A stretch of DNA of 64,000 nucleotides from Paenibacillus sp. FSL R5-0345 (GCF_000758585.1 NZ_CP009281.1:1860001-1924000); one strand, 5' to 3'; positions 26,371-35,042 are shown, counted from the stretch's first letter. The notes: generated by a model not told the origin, from the letters alone. A program made the numbers and translations.

Positions 26371-26399
26371 TTGTGATAGCGCTTCATTCGACGTATAAT
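26371..26399 (+). promoter_or_regulatory. Sigma-A promoter of the fructokinase gene
   Basis: TTGTGA (26371-26376), 17-base spacer, TATAAT (26394-26399). Confidence 0.65.
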
Positions 26400-26489
26400 T
26401 AGGACTGGTGATTGCTTTTTTAAATGATATTATTCATTTTTGTATGGGTATTGTATTTACTTCTAACTAGAGAAAGGGAGATCATTGCT

Positions 26490-27371
26490 GTGAAGCTATT
26501 GGGAGCGATTGAAGCAGGAGGAACAAAGTTTGTATGTGGGATTGGTTATGAGGACGGTACCATTGTTGACCGAGTTAGCTTTCCGACAACTACACCGGAA
26601 GAAACGATGGGACTAGTAATAGATTATTTTAAAGAGAAGAATGTAGAAGCTTTCGGAATCGGATCTTTTGGACCCATTGATCCTGTGCTGGACAGCCCTA
26701 CTTATGGTTACATAACAACGACACCAAAACCTCATTGGGGACAATATAATCTGGTAGGCACCATGGCTGAGCAATTTAACGTTCCGATCGGCTTTGACAC
26801 GGATGTGAATGGTGCGGCGCTTGCAGAGAGTAAGTGGGGAGCAGCTAAAGGTCTGGACAGCTGTCTGTATATTACGGTTGGGACAGGCATTGGAGCAGGA
26901 GCGGTTGTTGGCGGCCAGATGGTCCATGGATTGTCTCACCCTGAGATGGGACATATTCTAGTTCGTAGACATCCAGAAGATACGTTTGAAGGTTACTGTC
27001 CATATCATGGCGATTGTCTTGAAGGATTAGCCGCAGGTCCGGGGATCGGCAAACGCTGGGGACAACCGGCAGGCGACCTTCCGGTGGATCATCCGGCATG
27101 GGAGATGGAAGCGCACTATCTTGCGCATGCACTCATGAATTATGTACTGATTCTGTCTCCGCAAAAAATCGTCATGGGCGGTGGTGTTATGAAGCAAAGC
27201 CACTTATTTCCGTTAATTCGTACCAAGCTGCAAGAGCTATTGAACGGTTATGTACAGCATCCATCGCTTAATGTCGACATTGATAATTATGTTGTGTCAC
27301 CAGGTCTTGGAGATAATGCTGGGCTTGCTGGAGCGATTGGACTGGCTACATTAGCTCTAGCTAGAAGCTAG
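26490..27371 (+). CDS. ROK family fructokinase
   Basis: A 293-residue sugar kinase. The N-terminal phosphate loop is GAIEAGGTKFVCGIG. DTDVNGAALAE holds the catalytic base region, GTGIGAGAV the second nucleotide loop, and HPEMGHILVRRH ... YCPYHGDCLEGLAAGP the zinc-binding motif of the fructokinase branch of ROK proteins (B. subtilis GmuE/YdhR type). It should phosphorylate fructose, possibly other hexoses. The start is GTG 26490 with GGGAG before it; the upstream ATG at 26424 would add a hydrophobic stretch foreign to the family. Monocistronic between its promoter and a terminator. Confidence 0.88.
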   Translation: MKLLGAIEAGGTKFVCGIGYEDGTIVDRVSFPTTTPEETMGLVIDYFKEKNVEAFGIGSFGPIDPVLDSPTYGYITTTPKPHWGQYNLVGTMAEQFNVPIGFDTDVNGAALAESKWGAAKGLDSCLYITVGTGIGAGAVVGGQMVHGLSHPEMGHILVRRHPEDTFEGYCPYHGDCLEGLAAGPGIGKRWGQPAGDLPVDHPAWEMEAHYLAHALMNYVLILSPQKIVMGGGVMKQSHLFPLIRTKLQELLNGYVQHPSLNVDIDNYVVSPGLGDNAGLAGAIGLATLALARS

Positions 27372-27440
27372 TATAAAAAGACATTGACTGTTCGGTAATA
27401 TATGGTATTCTAGGATCTAACAGTATAGCATTTAATGAGG

Positions 27441-27483
27441 AAGCACCTCTTTCACGTTTATCGTGAGAGAGGTGCTTTTTTTG
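27441..27483 (+). terminator. Intrinsic terminator after fructokinase
   Basis: Stem AAGCACCTCTTTCACG / CGTGAGAGAGGTGCTT with a short loop and an eight-T run. Confidence 0.9.
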
Positions 27484-27583
27484 CGTTTCGGGGTCTACTT
27501 GAGAAAGGATTTGTTCGGTCCGAAGGAGGCTCTGCCCGGGTAGTTATTGTGCTTACTGTAAGTTGAGAAAGGTAGGGATGAAT

Positions 27584-28600
27584 ATGCAAATTGTATTTAT
27601 GAACCGTTTATCCAGAATATCTGGAGTGGATCAAGAGATGTACGCCCAGCTGTGGATTGGAGAGGAAGAGGGGATCTGGAGTTTGGGCTGGCGCGATTTT
27701 TCAGGGGGGGAGAATTACATCGAGAATTTATGGTATGAAGGTGGTTCTTGGAATGAAATGCTCTGTGTATACAGGCATGAGCTAGCGGTGAAGATGGGAG
27801 ATGGCTATCGACCCTTAATCGATGGGATATTCCACGAGGAGGATAGTCTTACTGGACGGAATCAGGAGCAACTGAAGCTTCAATATTACAGCGAACATCA
27901 TGGGAATGAGGTTATTTATGAGGAATTATGTGCTTGGCGCCGTGGAAAAGCTTCGAGTGAACGCAAGGCGCCCTATATTCTCGCCAGTAATCGTCTGTTG
28001 CGCTTGTTAAGCACGTTTCTACCGCATACGCCAGAGGAGCTGTTACAAATTCCAGGTGTAGGAGAAGGTAAGGTAGCACAGTTTGGGACCGATTGGCTGG
28101 CTATAACGACTGTGGCGGCAAGGGAGCATTCCTTTCCTCTAAATTGGGTTCAAGAAGTAATTGAAGAGGAGTCTTTTGTAAATTGGCTTTATAAACAGAA
28201 AGAGGTCAAATATAAGAAGCAGCTTGAACGACTGCGCTTACGGCGGATTTTACTGCAGGGGATCGAGAATGGATTGGGTTTGGAACAGCTTAAGGTGAAT
28301 AGTGGAGTGAACCGGCGTGAACTGATTGAAGTGGTAGAGGAACTAGAAAGAGAAGGTTATTCCGTTGAGAAGCTGATCCATGTAGAGCTTGGAAATATGC
28401 CACAGAATGAGCAAGAAGCGGTATGGAATGCATATGTGGAGCTCGGGGATCTCTTTCTAAAACCGGTGTTAAATAAAGTTTATGGAGAGGGGTTTTCTGC
28501 TGCTGATGGATTGGATATTTATTATGAGCGCCTGCGATTGATCCGCATCCGTTTCCGTCGAGAGCAAACGCATAAAGTGGGCATGGCGACCAGCTTTTAA
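27584..28600 (+). CDS. HRDC domain protein
   Basis: About 338 residues. The central part (about 110-185) carries an HRDC-like helical domain with the core LRLLSTFLPHTPEELLQIPGVGEGKVAQFG, as in the RecQ/RNase D C-terminal domain that binds nucleic acid. The N-terminal 100 residues are acidic and of unknown fold. The C-terminal half is helical with a possible winged helix (GLEQLKVNSGVNRRELIEVVEELEREG). No helicase or nuclease motif is present. Function is unknown; a DNA- or RNA-binding role is inferred from the domain. Start at ATG 27584 or 27578, both after AAAGGTAGGG. Confidence 0.7.
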   Translation: MQIVFMNRLSRISGVDQEMYAQLWIGEEEGIWSLGWRDFSGGENYIENLWYEGGSWNEMLCVYRHELAVKMGDGYRPLIDGIFHEEDSLTGRNQEQLKLQYYSEHHGNEVIYEELCAWRRGKASSERKAPYILASNRLLRLLSTFLPHTPEELLQIPGVGEGKVAQFGTDWLAITTVAAREHSFPLNWVQEVIEEESFVNWLYKQKEVKYKKQLERLRLRRILLQGIENGLGLEQLKVNSGVNRRELIEVVEELEREGYSVEKLIHVELGNMPQNEQEAVWNAYVELGDLFLKPVLNKVYGEGFSAADGLDIYYERLRLIRIRFRREQTHKVGMATSF

Positions 28601-28613
28601 ATTTGCGCATACC

Positions 28614-28662
28614 AAAAAGACGAAGGCTTCCTTATACCTTACGGTTACAGGGCCTTCGTCTT
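28614..28662. terminator. Bidirectional terminator between the HRDC gene and corA
   Basis: Stem AAGACGAAGGC / GCCTTCGTCTT with a 24-base loop. The five A on the left give a T-run for the minus-strand corA message. Confidence 0.75.
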
Positions 28663-28682
28663 GCTTATTCGTCCGGTTCGTT

Positions 28683-29618
28683 TCATAGCCATTCCTTCTT
28701 GCGGAAAACATACAGCATCCCACAGCCTAACGTTAACATAACGCCTATAACGCCATAATAGCCATATTTCGTATGAAGCTCGGGCATATGATCAAAGTTC
28801 ATACCGTAGATTCCGGTAATTACGGTCAGAGGCATGAATATTGTTGTGATCGCAGTAAACACTCTCATAATTTCATTCGCGCGATTGGCGATACTGGATT
28901 GGTAGGCCTCTCGTAAGTTGCCCATGAGATCGCGATACGTCTCAAAGGTTTCAGATATTTTAACCGCATTTTCATAAATGTCGCTAAAATATTTCTGCAA
29001 CTGATCATCAATCAGACGGAGGTCTTTTTTATTTAGGGTATTGATTACTTCTTTTTGTGGTCCCAGCATTTTCTTCAACCATAGAATTTCACTTCGCAGA
29101 CCGATAATCTCACTTAGATGAGATTTCTTGGTATGCATTAGGATATCCTCTTCAAGCTTCTCAATTCGAGCTTCAATCCGGTCGCCGACGGAAAAATAGT
29201 TATCCACGACAAGGTCAATAAGTAAGTAAAGGAACATATCCGGTTCGCTTACCTCTTGCTCCCAGAGCATAGGCTTTAGGATTCGAAGTTCATTGATCTT
29301 TTGTTTCGTTACAGTGATGATGTAATGTCTTCCAAGGAATACATTGAGCGCCCGTAGGAAAATTTCTTCATCATCAAAGCGGATGCTATTTACAACTATA
29401 AAGTAGTGGCTTTCGTATATTTCGATCTTCGGACGCTGATCCTCTTCGCTAAGGCAATCCTCAACAGCAAGATCATGTAGGTTGAACAAAGGCTGAAGCA
29501 GCTCTAAATCCTCTACATCGGCGTCAATCCAATAGAACCCTTCCGTTGGGGGTGTCAGTGTTTCATCAATTTCATCAATAGGTGTAAAAACCCCTGCATT
29601 CACCAGCCGGATTTTCAT
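28683..29618 (-). CDS. corA: CorA family magnesium/divalent metal transporter
   Basis: A 311-residue channel protein: long acidic N-terminal cytoplasmic domain, a long stalk helix, and two C-terminal membrane helices. The hallmark GMN motif (GIYGMNFDHMPE) closes the first of them. The basic C-terminal end FRKKEWL is also typical. It forms a pentamer that imports Mg2+ or other divalent ions. ATG at 29618 has GGAGGAG upstream. The message probably starts near 29873 and carries a leader of about 255 bases with a short open frame and a terminator hairpin, so synthesis is likely attenuated. Confidence 0.92.
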   Translation of the reverse strand: MKIRLVNAGVFTPIDEIDETLTPPTEGFYWIDADVEDLELLQPLFNLHDLAVEDCLSEEDQRPKIEIYESHYFIVVNSIRFDDEEIFLRALNVFLGRHYIITVTKQKINELRILKPMLWEQEVSEPDMFLYLLIDLVVDNYFSVGDRIEARIEKLEEDILMHTKKSHLSEIIGLRSEILWLKKMLGPQKEVINTLNKKDLRLIDDQLQKYFSDIYENAVKISETFETYRDLMGNLREAYQSSIANRANEIMRVFTAITTIFMPLTVITGIYGMNFDHMPELHTKYGYYGVIGVMLTLGCGMLYVFRKKEWL

Positions 29619-29677
29619 CTGATTTCACTCCTCCTATCCCCAGGTCTTCACCAGGGACTGCTAAATTAAGCACAGAG

Positions 29678-29773
29678 AAAAAAATCAGCTTGGCCGGCGT
29701 TACATCAATACATAGGGCCAAATGACGTTTCGAGGGCATGAAGAAGAACTGCTCCCGCCGCCGGCAAGCTGAT
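29678..29773 (-). terminator. Leader terminator upstream of corA
   Basis: On the minus strand, ATCAGCTTGCCGGCG (29773-29759) pairs with CGCCGGCCAAGCTGAT (29699-29684) with one bulged C, and seven T follow (29684-29678). The loop is about 59 bases. It lies between the promoter and the corA start, so read-through would be needed to express corA. Confidence 0.65.
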
Positions 29774-29833
29774 GATTATCCTGTGTGGTTGCTCATTCTG
29801 TACACTAATTTGCGAGCTCGGGTCGCCTTCCAT
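29705..29833 (-). CDS. Possible leader peptide of corA (42 codons)
   Basis: An open frame in the corA leader. ATG at 29833 follows AAGAGGTGAG at proper distance, and the frame ends with TGA at 29705. The peptide begins MEGDPSSQISVQ and its later codons (IISLPAAGAVLL) run through the 5' arm and loop of the leader terminator. A translating ribosome would cover the 5' arm, which is the classic layout of translation-controlled attenuation. Salmonella corA also has a leader peptide (CorL), though by a different mechanism. Whether the peptide is made is not shown. Confidence 0.45.
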   Translation of the reverse strand: MEGDPSSQISVQNEQPHRIIISLPAAGAVLLHALETSFGPMY

Positions 29834-29879
29834 TCTTCTTCTCACCTCTTCTTTTCGTTCAGGTATGAAATACTTGTCT

Positions 29880-29908
29880 AGTATAACAACGGAGTATGCC
29901 TCTTTCAA
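29880..29908 (-). promoter_or_regulatory. Sigma-A promoter of the corA leader
   Basis: On the minus strand TTGAAA (29908-29903), 17-base spacer, TATACT (29885-29880). Confidence 0.6.
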
Positions 29909-29952
29909 GCAAATTTATTGTGATTTTGAGGCTTCTTCAGCATTGTATGGAC

Positions 29953-29982
29953 TTGACGAAAAGGAGGTTCATGATTTAAAGT
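29953..29982 (+). promoter_or_regulatory. Possible promoter of the metA-metI operon
   Basis: TTGACG (29953-29958), 18-base spacer, TAAAGT (29977-29982). It is the best match before the SAM riboswitch, but the -10 box is poor. Confidence 0.35.
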
Positions 29983-30017
29983 GAATTTTAAAGTAATTTA
30001 ATTGAATACAGCTAAAT

Positions 30018-30150
30018 CTTATCAAGAGCAGGTGGAGGGACTAGCCCTATGAAACCCGGCAACCGGCGTGTAAACGCACGGTGCTAATTCTTGCGGAACT
30101 TCTGCAGACGTCTAATCGTCTTCAGGAACATTCTGGCAGATGAGAGAGGC
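30018..30150 (+). ncRNA. SAM-I (S-box) riboswitch
   Basis: The classic S-box sequence: CTTATCAAGAG at the 5' side, GGTGGAGGGACTAGCCC, ATGAAACCCGGCAACC, and TGAGAG closing the P1 helix. It binds S-adenosylmethionine and, with the terminator that follows at 30169, should switch off the metA-metI operon when SAM is plentiful. Confidence 0.95.
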
Positions 30151-30168
30151 GCATATGACTGTAGATAT

Positions 30169-30201
30169 GACCTTTCTCGATTTCCGAGGAAGGTCTTTTT
30201 A
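30169..30201 (+). terminator. Riboswitch-controlled terminator
   Basis: Stem GACCTTTCTCG / CGAGGAAGGTC with a short loop and a T-run. It is the off-state terminator of the SAM-I riboswitch. Confidence 0.88.
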
Positions 30202-30260
30202 TTGTTCAGCAAGCCGCATTGCGGCAAAACAACTAAATTCAGCTAAGGAGTGGAAAGACA

Positions 30261-31181
30261 ATGCCAATTAAAATTCCCGACAGTTTACCGGCGAAAGAAG
30301 TACTATCCGGAGAAAATATTTTTGTGATGGACGAAAGTCAGGCTTTCCATCAGGATATCCGTCCACTACGGATTGCTATTCTGAACCTCATGCCGACTAA
30401 AGAGACGACAGAGACTCAATTGCTGCGTTTAATTGGAAATTCGCCACTACAAGTTGATGTTACGCTATTGCATCCACGATCCCATATTTCCAAAAATACT
30501 TCTGCTGAACATTTGAAGAGCTTTTACAAAACCTTTGACGAGATCAGTCACCGCCGTTTGGATGGCCTAATCGTTACAGGTGCTCCTGTAGAGCAAATGG
30601 AGTTCGAGGAAGTATCGTATTGGGAAGAGCTGAAAGAGATTTTTGAATGGAGCAAGGATAATGTGACCTCAACCATGCATATTTGTTGGGCGGCACAGGC
30701 AGGCTTATATCATCATTTTGGTGTTCGTAAAGTGGCATTGCCTGAGAAATGCTTTGGCGTCTTCGCTCATACGATAAATCAAAATAACATTAAATTGTTG
30801 CGCGGCTTTGACGAGGTATTCCATGTACCACACTCCCGTCATACCGACGTCTCCCGTGAAGATATTGAGAATAATCCAGATCTGCAGATTCTGGCTGAAT
30901 CCGAAGAAGCTGGTATGTATCTAGTGGCTACAAATGACGGTAAACAAATATTTGTGACCGGACATTCCGAATATGATCCTCTATCCTTGAAATGGGAATA
31001 TGACCGTGATGTGACTAGAGGGATGGAGATGGCTTTGCCAAAACATTACTTCCCTAAAGATGATCCTGAACGTACACCTCCAGCAGTATGGCGTGCGCAT
31101 GCCAATTTATTATTCTCTAACTGGCTCAATTACTATGTATATCAAGAAACGCCTTATGATATCGACCCGATTGTTTATTAA
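30261..31181 (+). CDS. metA: Homoserine O-acetyltransferase (MetA type)
   Basis: A 306-residue MetA-family acyltransferase that activates homoserine in methionine synthesis. Catalytic Cys142 lies in HICWAAQAG, and the His/Glu of the triad lie in TGHSEYDPL (family positions near 235-237). Residue 111 is Glu (GAPVE). In this family Glu111 gives acetyl-CoA use, while Gly at this place (as in E. coli GAPLG) gives succinyl-CoA use, so the product is predicted to be O-acetylhomoserine although the family name is succinyltransferase. It lies just after the SAM-I riboswitch and is followed by metI in one operon. Confidence 0.92.
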   Translation: MPIKIPDSLPAKEVLSGENIFVMDESQAFHQDIRPLRIAILNLMPTKETTETQLLRLIGNSPLQVDVTLLHPRSHISKNTSAEHLKSFYKTFDEISHRRLDGLIVTGAPVEQMEFEEVSYWEELKEIFEWSKDNVTSTMHICWAAQAGLYHHFGVRKVALPEKCFGVFAHTINQNNIKLLRGFDEVFHVPHSRHTDVSREDIENNPDLQILAESEEAGMYLVATNDGKQIFVTGHSEYDPLSLKWEYDRDVTRGMEMALPKHYFPKDDPERTPPAVWRAHANLLFSNWLNYYVYQETPYDIDPIVY

Positions 31182-31217
31182 TAACAGCGCTACAATATAA
31201 ATTAGGAGGCATTAATC

Positions 31218-32390
31218 ATGGATGACAAACTTAGGATTGAAAGTAGACTGGCTCAAATAGGTTCTCTAGAAGATCCAGCCACAGGAGCAATTAATTTTCC
31301 GATTTATAATGCAACGGCATTTCGTCATCCAAAACTCGGTCAGAGCACAGGGTTTGATTATAGCCGCACCAAGAGTCCGACCCGTTCGGTGCTTGAGAAT
31401 GCAGCTGCGGAACTTGAATCTGGAGATGCAGGGTTTGCTTGTAGCTCAGGGATGGCAGCTATTCAAACGATTCTTACCTTGTTCGCTCAAGGCGACCATC
31501 TGATCGTTTCGCTGGATCTTTACGGCGGTACCTATCGTTTGTTGGAACGGATTATGTCCAAGTTCGGAATCACTGCTTCTTATGTAGACACGAATGATTT
31601 GGATGCACTGGAAGCTTCGCGTCGTCCCAACACGAAAGCTGTATTTATTGAAACGCCAACGAACCCACTGATGATGATCACGGATATTGAAGCCGTGTGT
31701 ACTTGGGCACGTCACCATGGGCTGCTTAGCATTGTAGATAATACGCTGCTGACTCCGTTTTTCCAACGTCCTATAGAATTAGGTGCGGATATTGTAGTTC
31801 ATAGCGCTACTAAGTATTTGGGTGGTCATAATGATGTGCTGGCAGGCTTAATTGTATCCAAGGGTGTAGAATTATCAGCTGAAATAGCAATTCTACATAA
31901 CTCTATCGGTGCTGTTCTCGGACCAACAGACAGTTATCAGTTGATGAGAGGCTTGAAGACGTTGGCTCTGCGTATGGAGCGCCACGAGAGCAATGCACTA
32001 GCGATTGCCGACTACTTGTTAGAGCATCCAGCAATTGCGGAAGTGTTCCATCCAGGACTGCCAGATCATCCGGGGCATGAAATCCAGAATCGTCAATCTT
32101 CAGGAAATACCGGTATTTTTTCTTTCAAATTAAAAGATGCCAGATACGTAGAGCCTCTTCTTCGTCATATTCGTCTTATCGCATTCGCAGAGAGTCTGGG
32201 CGGCGTAGAGTCACTAATGACATATCCGGCTGTACAAACACATGCTGATATTCCTGTGGAGATTCGAAATGCTGTGGGTGTAGATGATCGTTTGCTGCGC
32301 TTCTCTGTCGGTATTGAGCATGCAGAGGATTTGATTGCTGATCTTGGCCACGCACTAGAGGCGGCACGGGCTGAAATTGAGTCGAAATAA
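31218..32390 (+). CDS. metI: Cystathionine gamma-synthase / O-acetylhomoserine thiolyase (MetI-like)
   Basis: A 390-residue PLP enzyme of the Cys/Met metabolism family. The cofactor lysine lies in HSATKYLGGHND. Other conserved blocks are FDYSRTKSPTR, FACSSGMAAIQ, DLYGGTYRL and ETPTNPL. It resembles B. subtilis MetI along its length. It joins O-acetylhomoserine with cysteine (or sulfide) to give cystathionine (or homocysteine). It is 36 bases after metA, with AGGAGG upstream, so both respond to the same SAM riboswitch. Confidence 0.88.
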   Translation: MDDKLRIESRLAQIGSLEDPATGAINFPIYNATAFRHPKLGQSTGFDYSRTKSPTRSVLENAAAELESGDAGFACSSGMAAIQTILTLFAQGDHLIVSLDLYGGTYRLLERIMSKFGITASYVDTNDLDALEASRRPNTKAVFIETPTNPLMMITDIEAVCTWARHHGLLSIVDNTLLTPFFQRPIELGADIVVHSATKYLGGHNDVLAGLIVSKGVELSAEIAILHNSIGAVLGPTDSYQLMRGLKTLALRMERHESNALAIADYLLEHPAIAEVFHPGLPDHPGHEIQNRQSSGNTGIFSFKLKDARYVEPLLRHIRLIAFAESLGGVESLMTYPAVQTHADIPVEIRNAVGVDDRLLRFSVGIEHAEDLIADLGHALEAARAEIESK

Positions 32391-32439
32391 CTGGGATATA
32401 CTTTTAATCAGGAGTTAGTGGAGAAATAGAGTATAAACT

Positions 32440-32469
32440 AGCAGTATCGCTTAGTGCGATGCTGCTTTT
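32440..32469 (+). terminator. Intrinsic terminator after metI
   Basis: Stem AGCAGTATCGC / GCGATGCTGCT with one G-T pair, five-base loop and TTTT. Confidence 0.7.
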
Positions 32470-32538
32470 CTTCTGGATGGGATTTTACGAAGAATGTAAA
32501 AGCATTTTTCAAGCTGTTCAGATTGTGATACGATGAGG

Positions 32539-32555
32539 AAATGAACTGTTCATTT
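32539..32555 (+). promoter_or_regulatory. Perfect 17-base palindrome upstream of mqnC
   Basis: AAATGAAC-T-GTTCATTT, with eight-base arms. It starts five bases after a TACGAT that may be a -10 box (32529-32534). A repressor could act there; no regulator is known for it from this window. Confidence 0.45.
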
Positions 32556-32658
32556 GTATGAGAAAGGGTTGTCATCTTGAAAGGAGACAACGTCTTTTCT
32601 TCCTGTTATTTTGTGATTCTACCAATACCCCTAAGGGTTTAAAAGGAGGATGCGAACG

Positions 32659-33795
32659 ATGAGTGCGATAGATCTTATTTTGGACAAAGCCCTACGGGGT
32701 GAACGTCTCCAATTGGAAGATACCATCCGACTGTTCGAGAGCAACGAAATTGAGAAAATGGGTGCTGCTGCAAACACCATAATGGAACGCTGGCATCCGG
32801 ACCCGATGGCCACGTTTGTAATTGGTCGTAATATTAACTATACGAATGTATGTGATGTTTACTGTCGCTTTTGCGCATTTTATCGTAGACCGGGCTCTGA
32901 TGAGGGCTATGTACTGCCGGATGAGACGATTTACCAAAAAATCGCTGAGACCATCGCTGTAAATGGTACAGAAATACTAATGCAAGGTGGAACGAACCCT
33001 AATCTTCCTTTCAGCTATTATACAGATATCCTTCGCGGTATTAAGCAACGTTTCCCTGAGATTACAATGCATTCCTTCTCACCAGCAGAGATTATGAAGA
33101 TGAAGGAAGTATCTGGATTATCGCTCGAGGAAGTAGTACGTGAAATTCATGCTGCTGGTCTGGATTCTTTACCAGGCGGGGGAGCAGAGATTCTCGATGA
33201 CCGTACACGCCGCAAGATCAGTCGTCTTAAAGGCTCATGGCGCGAGTGGATGGACGTAATGCAGACAGCGCATAAGATCGGTATGAATACAACGGCTACA
33301 ATGGTCATTGGACTTGGAGAGAGTATGGAAGAACGGGCACTGCACTTACTTCGTGTGCGTGAGGCTCAGGACGAGTGTATTGCTAATAAATATGATTCAG
33401 AGGGTTTCTTGGCCTTTATCTCTTGGACATTCCAACCGGACAATACCAACCTGAAGCTGGATAGACAAACGCCTGAGGAATATCTGAAGACGGTAGCGAT
33501 TAGTCGCCTTGTTCTAGACAACATCAAGAACTTCCAGTCCTCTTGGGTAACTATGGGACCAGAGGTCGGCAAGCTTTCCCTTCAATACGGCTGCAATGAT
33601 TTCGGCAGTACGATGATTGAAGAGAACGTAGTATCTTCTGCAGGTGCAACTTACAAGGTTAACATCGAGTCGATTACTCAATTGATCCGCGAAGCGGGCA
33701 AAATCCCGGCACAGCGGAATACTCGCTACGATATTCTGCGCGTGTTCGATGATGCTAATGCGAAGATTGATAATGATTTCATCATGCAGAACTAA
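32659..33795 (+). CDS. mqnC: Cyclic dehypoxanthinyl futalosine synthase (radical SAM, MqnC)
   Basis: A 378-residue radical SAM enzyme of the futalosine route to menaquinone. The cluster motif is NVCDVYCRFCAFYRRPG (CxxxCxxC). QGGTNPNLP and SFSPAEIMKM are typical of the MqnC/MqnE/CofH group, and GGGAEILDD is the product-binding block. It cyclises dehypoxanthinyl futalosine. ATG at 32659 is chosen: AAAAGGAGG at 32641-32649 touches the upstream ATG at 32650 and is correctly spaced for 32659. A terminator follows and no other mqn gene is nearby. Confidence 0.88.
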   Translation: MSAIDLILDKALRGERLQLEDTIRLFESNEIEKMGAAANTIMERWHPDPMATFVIGRNINYTNVCDVYCRFCAFYRRPGSDEGYVLPDETIYQKIAETIAVNGTEILMQGGTNPNLPFSYYTDILRGIKQRFPEITMHSFSPAEIMKMKEVSGLSLEEVVREIHAAGLDSLPGGGAEILDDRTRRKISRLKGSWREWMDVMQTAHKIGMNTTATMVIGLGESMEERALHLLRVREAQDECIANKYDSEGFLAFISWTFQPDNTNLKLDRQTPEEYLKTVAISRLVLDNIKNFQSSWVTMGPEVGKLSLQYGCNDFGSTMIEENVVSSAGATYKVNIESITQLIREAGKIPAQRNTRYDILRVFDDANAKIDNDFIMQN

Positions 33796-33821
33796 TACCA
33801 ATTTCATACGGTTACATTTAT

Positions 33822-33876
33822 CGCTTGTTTGTCGTTCATCTTCTTAATTGGATGAATGATAAACAAGCGTTTTTTG
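33822..33876 (+). terminator. Intrinsic terminator after mqnC
   Basis: Long stem CGCTTGTTT(g)TCGTTCATC / GATGAATGATAAACAAGCG with one bulge and loop TTCTTAATTG, then six T. Confidence 0.88.
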
Positions 33877-33969
33877 TTGTGGAGCTGATTCTAACCGCAT
33901 TTACCTGTGAACATAAATTCATTATTTTATTACATTTCTGTATACACATTATTATCCAAAAGTGATATC

Positions 33970-33990
33970 ATATTCATATCAAATGAATAT
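33970..33990 (+). promoter_or_regulatory. Inverted repeat before the SPFH gene
   Basis: ATATTCAT-ATCAA-ATGAATAT, perfect eight-base arms, ending a few bases before the ribosome site of the gene at 34008. It overlaps a second smaller palindrome TGATATCA. It may be an operator or a small RNA hairpin. Confidence 0.35.
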
Positions 33991-34007
33991 CTTTTGGGGG
34001 TGCTTTT

Positions 34008-34850
34008 ATGAAGGAGAAAATGCTTCGTCCTGTCAGCGGATTTTGGGTTATCGCATTGATTGCAGTTTGTTTAGCTGGTGGAATTTATGGTGCTGTTCAG
34101 GAGTATGTTGCAGTGCCAGTTATTCTGTTCGTTGTAGCTGGGGTTCTATGTACCAGTATTACGGTTGTACAGCCCAATAAGTCGGTCGTTGTTACCTTTT
34201 TCGGGCAATATGTAGGGACTATTGCAACGAGTGGATTGTTCGCAGTCATTCCGTTCAGCGTACGTAAGACGGTTTCCCTGCGCGTTCGTAACTTTAACAG
34301 TGTGAAGCTTAAGGTCAATGATGTTGAAGGTAATCCGATTGAAATTGCTGCAGTTATTGTCTTCAAGGTGATTAACTCTGCTAAAGCTCTTTTTGATGTA
34401 GATAAATACATGGCTTTCGTAGAGATTCAGAGCGAGACAGCACTGCGTCATGTAGCCAGCAAATACCCTTATGATAACTTCAATGAATCCGGCATGTCCT
34501 TGCGTGCCAATGCAGACGAAATTGCTAAAGAATTAGCGTCTGAGCTGCAAGAGCGCTTGTCTTTATCTGGTGTAGAAGTCATTGAAGCCCGGCTTACACA
34601 CTTGGCTTATTCAACAGAAATTGCGAGCACAATGTTGCAGCGGCAACAAGCTTCTGCCATTCTGTCAGCTCGTCAAATTATCGTAGAAGGTGCAGTTGGC
34701 ATGGTTGATATGGCGATTAAACAGCTTAAAGAGAGCGGTGTAGTCGAGCTTGACGAAGAACGTAAAGCAGCGATGATTAATAATCTGATGGTGGCGATCG
34801 TGTCGGAGCGCGGAGCGAGTCCGGTCATTAACACCGGCTCGTTGTATTAA
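34008..34850 (+). CDS. SPFH/Band 7 domain membrane protein
   Basis: A 280-residue protein with two N-terminal membrane segments (about residues 13-30 and 35-52) followed by an SPFH/stomatin-type domain ([19 protein letters not shown], then [24 protein letters not shown]). A helical part contains [20 protein letters not shown]. Such proteins form oligomers that organise membrane domains, as flotillins do. Function here is not known. A small Arc-like gene starts 11 bases after the stop, an arrangement that suggests one operon. Confidence 0.85.
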   Translation: MKEKMLRPVSGFWVIALIAVCLAGGIYGAVQEYVAVPVILFVVAGVLCTSITVVQPNKSVVVTFFGQYVGTIATSGLFAVIPFSVRKTVSLRVRNFNSVKLKVNDVEGNPIEIAAVIVFKVINSAKALFDVDKYMAFVEIQSETALRHVASKYPYDNFNESGMSLRANADEIAKELASELQERLSLSGVEVIEARLTHLAYSTEIASTMLQRQQASAILSARQIIVEGAVGMVDMAIKQLKESGVVELDEERKAAMINNLMVAIVSERGASPVINTGSLY

Positions 34851-34861
34851 GGCGGTGCATC

Positions 34862-35032
34862 ATGGCGGCCAAGAAAAGCTTTCCATTGCGGATCGATCCG
34901 GATCTGCATGAGGCGTTGGAACGTTGGGCGGGAGAGGAATTTCGCAGTGTAAACGGACATATCGAATACTTGCTGCGTGAGTCTTTGAAACGTGCAGGCC
35001 GCTTACCTGAAAGGAAACGACGAGAAGAGTAA
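34862..35032 (+). CDS. Small Arc-like ribbon-helix-helix protein
   Basis: A 56-residue protein: [20 protein letters not shown], then a second helix with [14 protein letters not shown]. The strand FPLRID followed by two helices is the ribbon-helix-helix fold of Arc/MetJ DNA-binding proteins. GGCGGTG precedes the ATG. It follows the SPFH gene directly and may regulate it or serve another locus. No toxin gene is adjacent, so a toxin-antitoxin role is not supported. Confidence 0.75.
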   Translation: MAAKKSFPLRIDPDLHEALERWAGEEFRSVNGHIEYLLRESLKRAGRLPERKRREE

Positions 35033-35042
35033 CCTCTTAAGG

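Noticed and set aside
27384..27483. Possible small RNA gene: TTGACT-16-TATTCT followed by a terminator
   Set aside because: The hairpin is fully explained as the fructokinase terminator, and the -10 box is poor. No other sign of an RNA gene.
29772..29984. Plus-strand open frame of 70 codons before the SAM riboswitch
   Set aside because: No ribosome site, Cys/Ser-rich unusual composition; it lies opposite the corA leader.
34862..35032. Toxin-antitoxin module with the Arc-like protein as antitoxin
   Set aside because: No toxin-sized gene is adjacent; the SPFH protein is a membrane scaffold protein, not a toxin family.
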